Below are positions 1-8,811 of a stretch of DNA of 64,000 nucleotides, piece by piece. Both the position numbers and the translations under genes were made by a program. The notes beneath the pieces are model-generated. The model was given only the letters and a program-made list of their open reading frames with translations, was not told the origin of the DNA and made no database searches. The DNA comes from Mycobacteriales bacterium (GTDB taxonomy: Bacteria; Actinomycetota; Actinomycetes; Mycobacteriales; CADCTP01). Every line of letters starts with the position of its first letter. The first letter of the stretch is position 1. The stretch covers positions 17,195 to 81,194 of the forward strand of contig DASYKU010000093.1 of NCBI GenBank assembly GCA_035995165.1, given 5' to 3'.

Positions 1-339
1 GACCGCCGCGGTGAGATCGGCCGGCAGCGCGACCCCGCCGACGGTCGCCTCGCCCAGCCAGGCGTCCGGGTCGCGCCAGGCCGAGACCAGGTCGTCGAGC
101 CGGAACCGCAGCTGGTCGCGCCAGTCCGGCGGCAGGTCGGCGGTCGGTTCCGGCGCGAGGCCGATCTGCTTGCGGGCACCGTTGGCGAACGCCACCGTGA
201 AGTCGAGGAGGTGGTGCAGCAGCATCGCGACCGACCAGCCCGGGCAGGGCGTCGGCCGGTCGAACTGATCGTCGGTGACGCCGTCGGCGAGCACGGCGAT
301 CTGACGGGCGGCCGGGGCGAAGTCGTACGGCACGGTCAT
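1..339 (-). CDS. Mycothiol-type DinB-like protein (TIGR03086/TIGR03083 family), 3' end beyond window
   Basis: Partial gene read leftward; only the N-terminal 113 codons are inside the window. The protein starts MTVPYDFAPAARQIAVLAD and carries PTPCPGWSVAMLLHHLLDF at about residues 28-46. That pattern is typical of actinobacterial maleylpyruvate-isomerase/DinB-like proteins, whose family binds metal and often uses mycothiol. The ATG (337-339) overlaps the TGA of the upstream MFS gene as ATGA, so the two are probably translationally coupled. The substrate is unknown. Because the C-terminus is missing I cannot say whether it is intact. Confidence 0.7.
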   Translation of the reverse strand, partial: MTVPYDFAPAARQIAVLADGVTDDQFDRPTPCPGWSVAMLLHHLLDFTVAFANGARKQIGLAPEPTADLPPDWRDQLRFRLDDLVSAWRDPDAWLGEATVGGVALPADLTAAV

Positions 340-1484
340 GCGGGCGCTCCTACCCGCCCCCGGCGGCGGGCACGCGCGAGCAGCGCGACCGCGGGCGCGC
401 CGAGCAGGGCGGTGGCCAGCAGCGCCGCCGGCACCGACGCCCGGGACCCGAGCAGCCCGATCGGCGGTCCGCCGAGGATCTGCCCGGCCGAGTCGGCCTG
501 CCCGACCGCGGACAGGGCGGTGGCCCGGGTCGCCGGGTCGGTCAGCGCGACCAGCCAGGTGTCCAGCAGCGGCGCGGCGGCCGAGCGCAGCAGCCCGGCC
601 AGCAGCCAGGTCGCCGCGGCCAGCGGCAGCAGCCCGGTCACGGCGAACACGGTCATCGCCGGCAGCCGGACGCACTCCACCGCCAGCAGCAGGCCGCCGG
701 CCCGGGACGCGTCCAGCCGGCGCCGGAACAGCTCGGTCAGCCCGGCCGCCCCGAGCATGGCGGCCGCGGTGAGCACGCCGATCGTCAGCACGCCGACCGC
801 CGGGAACGCCAGCAGCCGGGCGGGACCGAGCCGGTCCCAGCCCTCGCTGCCGAGGCCGAGCACGAAGACCGCGGCCAGCACGTACAGGGTCGCGGGGGAG
901 GGGCGGATGCGGGACAGCCGGATCTCGTCCGCGGCCGGGGCGACGCGGGTCTCCTGCAGGGCGAGCGCGAGCAGCCCGGCCAGCAGCAGCCAGCCGGCCG
1001 CGCCGGCGACCATCGGCAGCCGCAGACCGTGCCGGCCGAGCAGGGCGCCGACCCCGACCCCGGCGACGGTGCCGACCTGGGCGAGCTGGGCGCCGCGGCT
1101 GAACGCGGGCCCGGCCCGGTGGTCGCCGAGCTCGCCGGCGATCCAGGCCTGCTCGGCGCCGTCGGTGAGGGCGGAGCCCAGCGCGGACACCGCGGTGCCG
1201 ATCAGCACCGGGACGAGGGTCGGCACGCTCTGCACCGCGATCCCGGCGCCGAGCAGCGCGGTGCCGGCGACGATCGCGGGCTTGCGGCCGTACCGGTCGG
1301 CGGCCAGGCCGGTCGGCAGCTGGGCGATCAGATAGGTCACCTCCAGCACGGTGCCGACGAGCACCAGCTGGAACGGGCCGAGGCCGACGTCCCGGATCTG
1401 GTAGACCAGCGAGTACGTCAGCGCGCAGCCACCGGCCAGGGAGCCGAGGCCGCGCAGGAGCAGGTAGAGCGGGTACGCGCGCAC
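336..1484 (-). CDS. MFS transporter
   Basis: A 382-residue integral membrane protein rich in Ala, Leu, Gly and Val, with about 12 hydrophobic segments. The loop after the second segment reads GLAADRYGRKPAI, the signature of the major facilitator superfamily. It is probably an exporter of a small molecule; the substrate is unknown. The GTG start is preceded by AAAGGA at a good distance. It lies downstream of the ABC ATPase gene (86-nt gap) and overlaps the DinB-like gene by 4 nt, so the three may form one leftward transcript. Confidence 0.8.
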   Translation of the reverse strand: MRAYPLYLLLRGLGSLAGGCALTYSLVYQIRDVGLGPFQLVLVGTVLEVTYLIAQLPTGLAADRYGRKPAIVAGTALLGAGIAVQSVPTLVPVLIGTAVSALGSALTDGAEQAWIAGELGDHRAGPAFSRGAQLAQVGTVAGVGVGALLGRHGLRLPMVAGAAGWLLLAGLLALALQETRVAPAADEIRLSRIRPSPATLYVLAAVFVLGLGSEGWDRLGPARLLAFPAVGVLTIGVLTAAAMLGAAGLTELFRRRLDASRAGGLLLAVECVRLPAMTVFAVTGLLPLAAATWLLAGLLRSAAAPLLDTWLVALTDPATRATALSAVGQADSAGQILGGPPIGLLGSRASVPAALLATALLGAPAVALLARARRRGRVGAPA

Positions 1485-1570
1485 GCGGGAGTCCTTTGTG
1501 GACGGACGAGGTCCCGGGCTCGCGGCAGGCGCTCAGCCCGGGGCGACGGCGTACGCGGTTGGCATCACGA

Positions 1571-2734
1571 TCAGGCTAGGCCGTCCGTCGAGCGGTTAAC
1601 GGGGTGGAACAGCGCGGCCCCGGTGCCGGCGTCGAAGACGTGCGCCCGGCGGCCGTCCAGCGCGACCCGGACGGCGTCGCCGGCCCGGACCGGGTCCCGC
1701 GGCGGGTAGAGCGCCCGCAACGTCGCGCCGCCGGGCGCGGCCAGCGCGGCCCCGGGCGCGGTCACCGGCGCGGCCCCGACGGCGAGCACCACGGCCTGGT
1801 GCCGGCCGGTGTACTCGACCGCGGTCACGACCGCGTCCAGGGTGACCTCCTCGGCCGTCCCGGTGGCCGGGCGGACGTCCTCGGGCCGGAAGCCGAGCGC
1901 GAGCGCGCGCCCGGCCAGCCCGGCCGGCGCCGGTCCCCACAGCGGCAGCGTGCGGGGGCCGACCTCGTAGCCGGCCAGGTCGGTGCCGACGAGCCGGGCC
2001 GGCACCAGCCCGATCGGCGCGACCGAGACGGCCGCGAGCACGCTCGCGGGCCGGTCGTACAGGTCGGCGGGCGGGCCGACCTGGACGACGGAACCCTCGT
2101 GCAGCAGGGCGACCCGGTCGGCGACCGCGAGCGCCTCGTCCGGGTCGTGGGTGACGTAGAGGGTGCTCACGCCGAGGGAGCGGACCACCTCGACGATCCG
2201 GCGCCGGACCCGGATCCGCTCGGCCGCGTCGAGGTGCGCGAGCGGCTCGTCGAGCAGGAACGCCTGCGGCGTCTGCACCATCGCCCGGCCGATGCCGACC
2301 AGCCCGCGCTCGCCCTCGGAGAGCTGATCGGGCTTGCGCCGCAGCAGCTTGCCGATCCGGAACTGGCCGGCCCGCCCGGTCACTCGTCTGTCCACTTCGG
2401 ACTTCTCCACGTGCCGGACCTTCAGGCCCCAGCCCAGGTTGCCGGCGACGTCGAGAAAAGGCAGCAGCGCGCTGGTCTCGAACACCATCGCGACCCGGCG
2501 GTCCCCGGCCGGGATCCCGTTCGCCGGCCGTCCGTTCACGACCACCTCGCCCGAGCGCACCGGCAGCAGCCCCGCGACCGTCCGCAGCAGGGTGGACTTG
2601 CCGCTGCCGGAGGCGCCGAGGACCGCGAGCAGCTCGCCCGGGCCGGCCAGCAGCGTGACCTCGCGCAGCGCGACCACGTCTCCGTGCACGACGGTCACCC
2701 CGCGGACGCCGGTCTCGCCGGTCACCCCGGTCAT
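1571..2734 (-). CDS. ABC transporter ATP-binding protein (MalK/UgpC-like) with altered motifs
   Basis: A 387-residue cytoplasmic ATPase with a C-terminal TOBE-like region (about 235-375), laid out like importer ATPases for sugars or anions. Walker A GASGSGKST is at 40-48, Walker B FLLDEP at 159-164 and the H-loop His at 196. Two hallmark sites differ. The Q-loop Gln is Glu (MVFETSAL, E86), and the signature LSGGQ is LSEGE (138-142), followed by RGLVGIGRAM instead of the usual QRVALARAL. No permease or binding protein lies beside it. It diverges from a LacI regulator across a palindromic operator. It may be a true ATPase with changed coupling, or a regulatory ATPase. Family assignment is firm; function is not. 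Confidence 0.8.
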   Translation of the reverse strand: MTGVTGETGVRGVTVVHGDVVALREVTLLAGPGELLAVLGASGSGKSTLLRTVAGLLPVRSGEVVVNGRPANGIPAGDRRVAMVFETSALLPFLDVAGNLGWGLKVRHVEKSEVDRRVTGRAGQFRIGKLLRRKPDQLSEGERGLVGIGRAMVQTPQAFLLDEPLAHLDAAERIRVRRRIVEVVRSLGVSTLYVTHDPDEALAVADRVALLHEGSVVQVGPPADLYDRPASVLAAVSVAPIGLVPARLVGTDLAGYEVGPRTLPLWGPAPAGLAGRALALGFRPEDVRPATGTAEEVTLDAVVTAVEYTGRHQAVVLAVGAAPVTAPGAALAAPGGATLRALYPPRDPVRAGDAVRVALDGRRAHVFDAGTGAALFHPVNRSTDGLA

Positions 2735-2771
2735 GGACCCTGCCTAGCACGCGCGGGAGGTGATCGGGAGA

Positions 2772-2783
2772 TGAACCGGTTCA
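2772..2783. promoter_or_regulatory. Palindromic LacI-family operator
   Basis: TGAACCGGTTCA is a perfect 12-bp palindrome with a central CG, the shape recognised by LacI/GalR proteins. It sits in the 89-bp divergent spacer between the ABC ATPase (start 2734) and the LacI gene (start 2824). The simplest reading is autoregulation plus control of the ABC/MFS transcript. Confidence 0.6.
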
Positions 2784-2823
2784 GACGGCCGCTTGGGTTG
2801 ATGTTGGTGCGACACTCGGGGAC

Positions 2824-3873
2824 GTGCCGTTCGCGCGCCCACGCCGGGTCACCCTTCGCGAGGTCGCCGTCCGGGCCGGGGTCTCGCCCACCACCGCCTC
2901 GTTCGTGCTCGCGGGGCGGGAGGACATGCGGATCTCCGAGGAGGCCCGGATGCGGGTCCGGCAGGCCGCCTCCGACCTCGACTACCGGCCCAACCTCACC
3001 GCCCGCAGCCTGCGGACCAAGGTGACCCGGACATTCGCCTTGGTCTCCGACACGATCACCACCCGGCAGTACGGCGGGGGCATGATCCGCGGCGCGCTCA
3101 CCGCCGCGCTGGAGGAGGAGCACCTGCTCTTCGTCACCGAGACCGACGGCGACCCGCGGACCGAGGAGCGGCTGGTCGAGGACCTGCTCGGCCGCCAGGT
3201 CGACGGCTTCCTCTACGCCTCCATGTTCACCCGCCAGGTCACGCTGCCGGCTTCGCTGCAGGGCCACCCGGTGGTGCTGCTCAACTGCACCACCGGCGAC
3301 GCGGCGCTGCCGACCGTGCTGCCGGACGAGCGGGCCGGTGGCCGCGCCGCCGCCCAGGCCGTGCTCGACCGCGGCCACCGGGACGGGATCGTGATCGCCG
3401 GCGAGACCCCGCCGGGGGTGTACGCGGCCCGCGAGCGGCTGGCCGGGATCGAGGAGGCGCTGGCCGAGGCCGGGACGCAGGCGGACGCGATGCTGGACTG
3501 CTCCTGGTGGCCCGAGGCCGGGTACGACGCGGTCGCGCACACGCTGGCCCGCGGACGGGTTCCGCGGGCACTGATCTGCCTCAACGACCGGATCGCGTTC
3601 GGGGCGTACCAGGCCTTGCAGGAGGCCGGGGTGGCGATCCCGGCCGAGGTGTCGGTCGTCTCCTTCGACGACTCGGACCTGGCCGGCTGGCTGCGGCCGG
3701 GGCTGACCAGCGTCGCGCTGCCGCACTACGAGCTCGGCCGGCGGGCCGTCCGGGTCCTGCTGGCCTCGGAGTCCGGGCACGGGATCGAGGCCGTGCCGAT
3801 GCCGCTGCACGAGCGCGAGTCGGTCGCCGCGCCGCGCCCGGCCGCCCGAACGGAGCAGCGCGACCGCGCCTGA
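2824..3873 (+). CDS. LacI family transcriptional regulator
   Basis: A 349-residue repressor-type protein. The N-terminal helix-turn-helix reads VTLREVAVRAGVSPTTASFV (about 9-28), followed by the hinge region YRPNLTARSLRT and a periplasmic-binding-protein-like effector domain. The effector probably is a sugar or related small molecule, but none can be read from the sequence. The GTG start at 2824 places the DNA-binding helix at the expected distance from the N-terminus. The gene is divergent from the ABC ATPase, with a perfect palindrome between them. Confidence 0.88.
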   Translation: MPFARPRRVTLREVAVRAGVSPTTASFVLAGREDMRISEEARMRVRQAASDLDYRPNLTARSLRTKVTRTFALVSDTITTRQYGGGMIRGALTAALEEEHLLFVTETDGDPRTEERLVEDLLGRQVDGFLYASMFTRQVTLPASLQGHPVVLLNCTTGDAALPTVLPDERAGGRAAAQAVLDRGHRDGIVIAGETPPGVYAARERLAGIEEALAEAGTQADAMLDCSWWPEAGYDAVAHTLARGRVPRALICLNDRIAFGAYQALQEAGVAIPAEVSVVSFDDSDLAGWLRPGLTSVALPHYELGRRAVRVLLASESGHGIEAVPMPLHERESVAAPRPAARTEQRDRA

Positions 3874-3885
3874 GCCGCGCAGGGC

Positions 3886-3918
3886 GGGCGCGGCGGCGTC
3901 TGGACCGCAGCGACGCGC
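3886..3918. repeat. Dispersed intergenic repeat, copy 1
   Basis: A GC-rich segment starting GGGCGCGGCGGCG and continuing CTGGACCG..AGCG lies 13 nt past the LacI stop codon. A near-identical segment lies 11 nt past the murI stop (59233-59265). The remaining 3874-3999 spacer shows no gene. The repeat could be a transcription-termination or mRNA 3'-end element. Confidence 0.45.
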
Positions 3919-3999
3919 CGACCGAGTCGCCGCGCGGAGGGAGGACGCCGCCGGAGGCGACCACCCGGAGCGGCCGGGGGATCAGCGACACTGTTCGGC

Positions 4000-5232
4000 G
4001 TGCACTTCGTCTTCACACCGCCGGCGGAAGCGGCCGCAGGCCTGCTGAGCCTGCCCTGGGACCGCCCGCTGGCGGAGTGGACCGACGATCGGCTGGTGGA
4101 GATCCGGCAGCGCGGCATCTCCCGGCACGTGGTCCGGTTCGTGGTCGAGGGGGGCGAGGTGTTCGCGATCAAGGAGATCGACGAGCGGCTGGCCCGGCGG
4201 GAGCACCGGCTGCTGCGGCGGCTGGGCGAGCTCGGCATCCCGGCGGTCGACGTGCTCGGCGTGGTCGCCGACCGGCCCGGGCTGGAGGCGGCGCTGGTGA
4301 CCCGCTTCCTCGACTTCTCCACGCCGTACCGGAACCTGTTCGCGAACCCGCGCGGGGTGCAGCTGACCGACCGGCTGCTGGACGCGCTGGTCGAGCTGCT
4401 GGCCCGCCTGCACACGGCCGGCTTCCTGTGGGGCGACTGCTCGCTGTCCAACACGCTGTTCCGGCACGACGCGGGCTCGTTCGCGGCGTACCTGGTCGAC
4501 GCGGAGACGGCCGAGCTGCGGCCGACCCTGTCGGACGGGATGCGGCACTACGACGTGAGCCTCGCCTTCGAGCGGGTCGGCGGCGAGCTGTTCGACCTGC
4601 AGGCCGGCGGGCTGCTCTCACCCGAGATCGACCCGCTGGCGGTGGCCGAGCAGGTCGAGGCCCGGTACGACGCGCTCTGGCACGAGCTGACCCGGGAGGA
4701 GCTGCTGCAGCCCGGCGACCAGCGCTACCGGATCGCCGAGCGGCTGCGCCGGCTCAACGAGCTCGGCTTCGACGTCGACGAGCTGGACATCGTGCAGGGG
4801 CCGGCCGGCAACCGGCTGCGGGTCCGGACCCGGATCGCCGAGCCCGGGCACGACCGGCAGCTGCTGTTCGCCCGGACCGGGATCGACGCCCAGGAGAACC
4901 AGGCCCGCCGGCTGCTCAACGACGTGGCCAGCTTCCGGGCCTGGCTGGAGCAGAGCGAGGGCCGGCGGGTGCCCGACGCGGCGGCGGCCAACCGCTGGCT
5001 GGCGGAGGTGTACGAGCCGGTGATCGCCTCGATGCCGGAGGAGCTGCGGGGTCGGCTGGACGACGCCGAGGTCTTCCACGAGATCCTGGAGCACCGCTGG
5101 TTCCTGTCCGAGGCCGAGGGCCGCGACGTCGGCACCACCCGCGCGGCCGAGGACTACTTCGCCGGCGTGCTGCCGGCCGTGCCGCCCGACCTCACCGTCG
5201 GCACCGGCATGCGCGGCATCATCGGGCCGTGA
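4000..5232 (+). CDS. DUF4032 domain-containing protein with kinase-like N-terminal half
   Basis: A 410-residue cytoplasmic protein. The N-terminal half looks like a protein-kinase/LPS-kinase fold: FAIKEIDERLARREHRLL resembles the ATP-binding lysine and the following helix glutamate, and LWGDCSLSNTLF plus LVDAETAE resemble the catalytic loop and the metal-binding Asp. The C-terminal half (about 220-400, including LVEIR-type charged helices and HRWFLSEA) matches the DUF4032 family known in actinobacteria. The substrate is unknown. The start is GTG at 4000. It is followed by a hairpin and an unrelated lipoprotein gene, so it seems monocistronic. Confidence 0.75.
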   Translation: MHFVFTPPAEAAAGLLSLPWDRPLAEWTDDRLVEIRQRGISRHVVRFVVEGGEVFAIKEIDERLARREHRLLRRLGELGIPAVDVLGVVADRPGLEAALVTRFLDFSTPYRNLFANPRGVQLTDRLLDALVELLARLHTAGFLWGDCSLSNTLFRHDAGSFAAYLVDAETAELRPTLSDGMRHYDVSLAFERVGGELFDLQAGGLLSPEIDPLAVAEQVEARYDALWHELTREELLQPGDQRYRIAERLRRLNELGFDVDELDIVQGPAGNRLRVRTRIAEPGHDRQLLFARTGIDAQENQARRLLNDVASFRAWLEQSEGRRVPDAAAANRWLAEVYEPVIASMPEELRGRLDDAEVFHEILEHRWFLSEAEGRDVGTTRAAEDYFAGVLPAVPPDLTVGTGMRGIIGP

Positions 5233-5238
5233 AGATCA

Positions 5239-5258
5239 CACCGGGACCGCTCCCGGTG
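5239..5258. terminator. Short hairpin after the DUF4032 gene
   Basis: CACCGGGA-ccgc-TCCCGGTG forms a perfect 8-bp stem with a 4-nt loop between the DUF4032 stop (5232) and the next start (5276). There is no T tract, as is common for actinobacterial terminators. It also lies close enough to the next start to affect its ribosome binding site. Confidence 0.4.
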
Positions 5259-5275
5259 CCGGGTACCGTCGTGCG

Positions 5276-6427
5276 GTGCTACGCCCGCGTCTGATCGTTC
5301 CGCTGATCGCTGCCGCCCTTGCCGCGGCGGCCTGTACGAGCGGCTCGGACCAGGTGACCGGCGCGCAGCCGAGCGCCTCGGCGTCCGGGGCCGCGAGCCT
5401 GGCCGGGGTCTGCCCGGCCACCGTGACGATCCAGTCGAACTGGTGGGCGCAGGCCGAGGACGGCGCGATCTACCGGCTGCTCGGCGGCACCCTCGACGTC
5501 GACAAGCAGCACAAGCGGGTCACCGGTGCGCTCGTCGCCGACGGCGTCGACACCGGCGTGAAGGTGCAGATCCGCTCGGGCGGGCCGGCCAACGGGTTCG
5601 TGCCGGCGGCGAGCGTGCTCTACACCGACCCCTCGGTGCTGCTGGCGACCGCGGACACCGACCAGATCGCGCAGCTGGCCTCGTCCAAGCCGGTCAAGGC
5701 GGTGGTGGCGCCGATGGAGCGCTCGCCGGTGGTGCTGATGTTCGACCCGGCCCAGCACTCGTTCACGAAGATCGGCGACATCGGGAAGACCGACACCCGG
5801 GTGCTCTACTTCCAGGGCGCGACCTACATGGACTACCTGGTCGGGTCGGGACAGCTGAAGAAGGCCCAGGTCGACTCCGGGTACGCCGGGACGCCGGACC
5901 GCTGGGTCGCGGCCCGCGGCAGCATCGTGCAGCAGGGCTTCCTCACCAACGAGCCGTTCGCGTACGAGAACGAGCTGCCGTCGTGGGACAAGAAGGTGGC
6001 CTGGCTGCTGGTCGCCGACGCCGGCTACCCGGTCTACCCGGAGACGCTCACGGTCCGCTCGGACAAGGAGAGCGCGGACGCGGCCTGCCTGAAGAAGCTC
6101 GTGCCGATCATCCAGCGCTCAGCGGTGGGCTACCTGTCCGACCCGGCCGCGACCAACACGCTGATCGTGAAGCTGACCCAGGACTACAACGCCTATCCGT
6201 ACTCGGCCGCGCGGGCGGCGTACGCGGCGAAGGTCATGAAGGACAACGGGATCGTCGGCAACGGGACCGACGGGATCCTCGGCAACTTCGACCTGGCGCG
6301 GGTCACGAAGCTGCTCGGGATCGTCCGGCCGGTGTTCGCGGCGGACCGGACACCGCTGCCGGCCGGGCTCACCGCGGACGATCTTGTCACCAACGCGTAC
6401 ATCGACAGTTCGGTCGGGGCTTCCTGA
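5276..6427 (+). CDS. ABC transporter substrate-binding lipoprotein (NitT/TauT-like)
   Basis: A 383-residue secreted lipoprotein. Residues 1-19 form a signal peptide ending in the lipobox AAAC with Cys20 as the lipidation site, followed by a Ser/Ala-rich linker. The mature part (VTIQSNWWAQAEDGAIYRLLGG onward) resembles NitT/TauT/pyrimidine-precursor-type type-2 periplasmic binding proteins. No permease or ATPase gene flanks it, so it must work with components elsewhere or act as a sensor. The ligand is unknown. The start is GTG at 5276, placing a charged MLRPRL ahead of the hydrophobic segment. Confidence 0.75.
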   Translation: MLRPRLIVPLIAAALAAAACTSGSDQVTGAQPSASASGAASLAGVCPATVTIQSNWWAQAEDGAIYRLLGGTLDVDKQHKRVTGALVADGVDTGVKVQIRSGGPANGFVPAASVLYTDPSVLLATADTDQIAQLASSKPVKAVVAPMERSPVVLMFDPAQHSFTKIGDIGKTDTRVLYFQGATYMDYLVGSGQLKKAQVDSGYAGTPDRWVAARGSIVQQGFLTNEPFAYENELPSWDKKVAWLLVADAGYPVYPETLTVRSDKESADAACLKKLVPIIQRSAVGYLSDPAATNTLIVKLTQDYNAYPYSAARAAYAAKVMKDNGIVGNGTDGILGNFDLARVTKLLGIVRPVFAADRTPLPAGLTADDLVTNAYIDSSVGAS

Positions 6428-6445
6428 GGATCCCGGTTCTGTCGG

Positions 6446-6461
6446 ACCCTCCTGCGAGGGT
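6446..6461 (+). terminator. Probable terminator after the binding-protein gene
   Basis: ACCCTC-ctgc-GAGGGT is followed by TCTGT, 19 nt past the stop of the substrate-binding protein. A short stem with a pyrimidine-rich tail fits a weak intrinsic terminator. The rest of 6462-6573 shows no gene. Confidence 0.45.
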
Positions 6462-6573
6462 TCTGTGGCGTCGGACTCTTTCTGAGCGGGGCCAGGCGTG
6501 GAGCTGAGAGCCGCGTTCAGCCCAGGGCCGAATTCGCCGTAATCCGGTTGCGGGGTTGCGCGAAGGGTCTTAG

Positions 6574-6597
6574 CGTTTCGTGCTGGAGTACGAAACG
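6574..6597. promoter_or_regulatory. TetR-type operator
   Basis: CGTTTCGT-gctggagt-ACGAAACG has two perfect 8-bp arms around an 8-bp spacer. It lies 37 bp upstream of the TetR/MFS operon start, where a TetR regulator would repress its own transcript. GGGAGG at about 6620-6625 is the ribosome binding site of the first gene. Confidence 0.65.
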
Positions 6598-6633
6598 GTG
6601 TCGTTCACTTGTTGGTAACGGGAGGACCTCAGC

Positions 6634-7302
6634 ATGTCACCGCACGAGCCCGCCGGCCTGTCGGCCGACGTCCTGGAGGAGCCCGCGACGCCGGGTTCCA
6701 GCCGGGGTCCGGCCCGGGAGTCGGCGATCTGTGCCGCGGCGCTCGAGCTGCTGGCCGAGGTCGGCTACGACAAGATGAGCATGGACGCGGTGGCCTCCCG
6801 GGCCCGCGCCTCCAAGGCGACGATCTACCGGCGCTGGCCCGGCAAGCGGGAGCTGGTGGTGCATGCCATCCGCTGCCGCGGGCCGCAGGCGGTCGAGCCG
6901 CCGGACACCGGGACGCTGCGCGGCGACATCATCGCCACCCTGCGGTTCGCCCGCGAGGGCATCGGCTCCGAGGACGTCGCGCTGCTGGCCGGCGTCCTGC
7001 GGGCCATGCGTGGAGCTCCGGAGCTTGCCGACACGCTGCGCCAGCAGGTGCTGGTGGACAAGCGCCACGTCGGGGCCACCATCGTGCGCCGGGCGATCGA
7101 GCGCGGCGAGCTCGGCCCGAACGCCGACCCGTCCGTCTTCCACGAGGTCGCGCCGGCCCTCATGTTCTTCCGCGTGCTCGTCACCGGTGAACCCATCGAT
7201 GACGAGTTCTTCGCCCACGTCGCCGACGACGTGCTCATCCCGCTGCTCGCCTGCAGCAGCACCCGAACGACGGTTCCATCCGCCAGACAGGAGACATCGT
7301 GA
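6634..7302 (+). CDS. TetR family regulator of the adjacent efflux gene
   Basis: A 222-residue repressor. The N-terminal helix-turn-helix spans about residues 28-75 (AALELLAEVGYDKMSMDAVASRARASKATIYRRWPGK), typical of the TetR group with a TetR_C_11-like ligand domain. The ATG follows GGGAGG. Its TGA overlaps the GTG of the MFS gene by 4 nt (GTGA), so regulator and pump form one operon. The 24-bp palindrome upstream is the likely operator. An inducer recognised by both regulator and pump is the natural inference. Confidence 0.88.
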   Translation: MSPHEPAGLSADVLEEPATPGSSRGPARESAICAAALELLAEVGYDKMSMDAVASRARASKATIYRRWPGKRELVVHAIRCRGPQAVEPPDTGTLRGDIIATLRFAREGIGSEDVALLAGVLRAMRGAPELADTLRQQVLVDKRHVGATIVRRAIERGELGPNADPSVFHEVAPALMFFRVLVTGEPIDDEFFAHVADDVLIPLLACSSTRTTVPSARQETS

Positions 7303-8804
7303 CCAGCTCCATCGGCGCCGGCCCTGACCAAGCCGCGCCAGAATCAGGCGCCCAGGACTCCAGGCGCTGGCTCGCCCTTGCCGTGATCGCGGTGAGCCAG
7401 CTCATGGTCGTGCTGGACGCGTCCATAGTGAACATCGCCCTGCCGTCGGCGCAGCGGGACCTCGGCATCACCGACGCCGACCGGCAGTGGGTCGTCACGG
7501 CGTACACGCTGGCCTTCGGCGGGCTGCTGCTGCTCGGCGGTCGCATCGCCGACTACGTCGGCCGCAAGCGGATGCTCATCGTCGGCCTGCTCGGCTTCGC
7601 CGGCGCGTCCGCGCTCGGCGGCATCGCCTCGACCGCGGAGCTGCTGTTCGCGGCCCGCGCGCTGCAGGGGGCGTTCGCGGCCCTGCTGGCGCCGGCCGCG
7701 TTGTCCTTGATCACGGTGACGTTCACCGAACCGAAGGAACGGGCCCGCGCGTTCGGCGTGTTCGGCGCCATCTCCGGCGGCGGCGCGGCCATCGGCCTGG
7801 TCCTCGGCGGCATCCTGACCGAGTACGCGTCCTGGCGCTGGTGCCTCGGCGTCAACGTCCCGATCGCCATCGCAGCCGCCGGCGCGGCCTTCGTGATCGT
7901 CAAGGAGAGCAAGGCCCACGGCAACACCAAGTACGACGTGCCCGGCGCGGTCCTGGTCACCCTCGGCCTGGTCTCGCTGGTGTACGGGTTCACCGAGGCC
8001 GCCAAGCCCGACCTGGGCTGGACCGCCGGCACCACGATCTTCTTCCTGGCCGCGTCGGTCGTCCTGCTGGTCGCGTTCGTCGTGTGGGAGTCGCGGATCG
8101 CGAACCCGCTGCTGCCGCTGCGGATCGCGCTCGACCGCAACCGGGGCGGGTCGTACCTGGTCTTCCTGGTCGTCGGGGCCGGCCTGTTCGGGATGTTCCT
8201 GTTCCTGACGTACTACTTCCAGCTCAACCTGGGCTACAGCGCGCTGAAGTCGGGCCTGGCGCTGCTGCCGTTCAGCGGCGGGATCATCGTCAGCGCGGGC
8301 GTGGTCTCGCAGTTGCTGCCGCGGCTCGGACCGAAGCCCCTGATGATCAGCGGTCTGGTCATGGCCGTGCTGGGGATGCTGTGGCTGACCCAGATCACCG
8401 CGGACACCAGCTACGTCAGCCACATCCTGCCGTCGGAGCTGCTGCTGTCCATCGGCCTGGCCGGGGTGTTCATCCCGGCGTCGAGCACGGCGCTGGTCGG
8501 CGTCGACTCGCATGACGCCGGTGTGGCCAGCGCGCTGCTGAACACGTCCCAGCAGATCGGCGGCTCGCTCGGCACGGCGCTGCTCAACACGCTGTACGCG
8601 TCGGCCGTGACCGGCTTCCTGGCCGCGCGGGTCACGTCTCCGGCGGACGCGCAGCGGCTGCAGCCGGACGCGCTGATCCACGGCTACCACGTGGCCTTCT
8701 TCTGGGCCGCGGTGCTGCTGGCCGCCGGTCTGGTCTTCGCGCTCATCTTCATCAACGCGAAGAAGGACGACATCCCGTCGGAGCCCGCGCTCGCCGCGGC
8801 CTGA
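7299..8804 (+). CDS. MFS multidrug transporter, DHA2 (EmrB/QacA) family
   Basis: A 501-residue membrane protein with about 14 hydrophobic segments. It begins with a polar tail, then WLALAVIAVSQLMVVLDASIVN, the first helix and motif of the DHA2 drug:H+ antiporters. GRIADYVGRKRM (loop 2-3) is the conserved MFS signature. It probably exports hydrophobic or antibiotic-like compounds by proton antiport. It is translated from a GTG overlapping the TetR stop, and a strong hairpin lies just after its stop codon. Confidence 0.88.
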   Translation: MTSSIGAGPDQAAPESGAQDSRRWLALAVIAVSQLMVVLDASIVNIALPSAQRDLGITDADRQWVVTAYTLAFGGLLLLGGRIADYVGRKRMLIVGLLGFAGASALGGIASTAELLFAARALQGAFAALLAPAALSLITVTFTEPKERARAFGVFGAISGGGAAIGLVLGGILTEYASWRWCLGVNVPIAIAAAGAAFVIVKESKAHGNTKYDVPGAVLVTLGLVSLVYGFTEAAKPDLGWTAGTTIFFLAASVVLLVAFVVWESRIANPLLPLRIALDRNRGGSYLVFLVVGAGLFGMFLFLTYYFQLNLGYSALKSGLALLPFSGGIIVSAGVVSQLLPRLGPKPLMISGLVMAVLGMLWLTQITADTSYVSHILPSELLLSIGLAGVFIPASSTALVGVDSHDAGVASALLNTSQQIGGSLGTALLNTLYASAVTGFLAARVTSPADAQRLQPDALIHGYHVAFFWAAVLLAAGLVFALIFINAKKDDIPSEPALAAA

Positions 8805-8811
8805 CCCGTAG

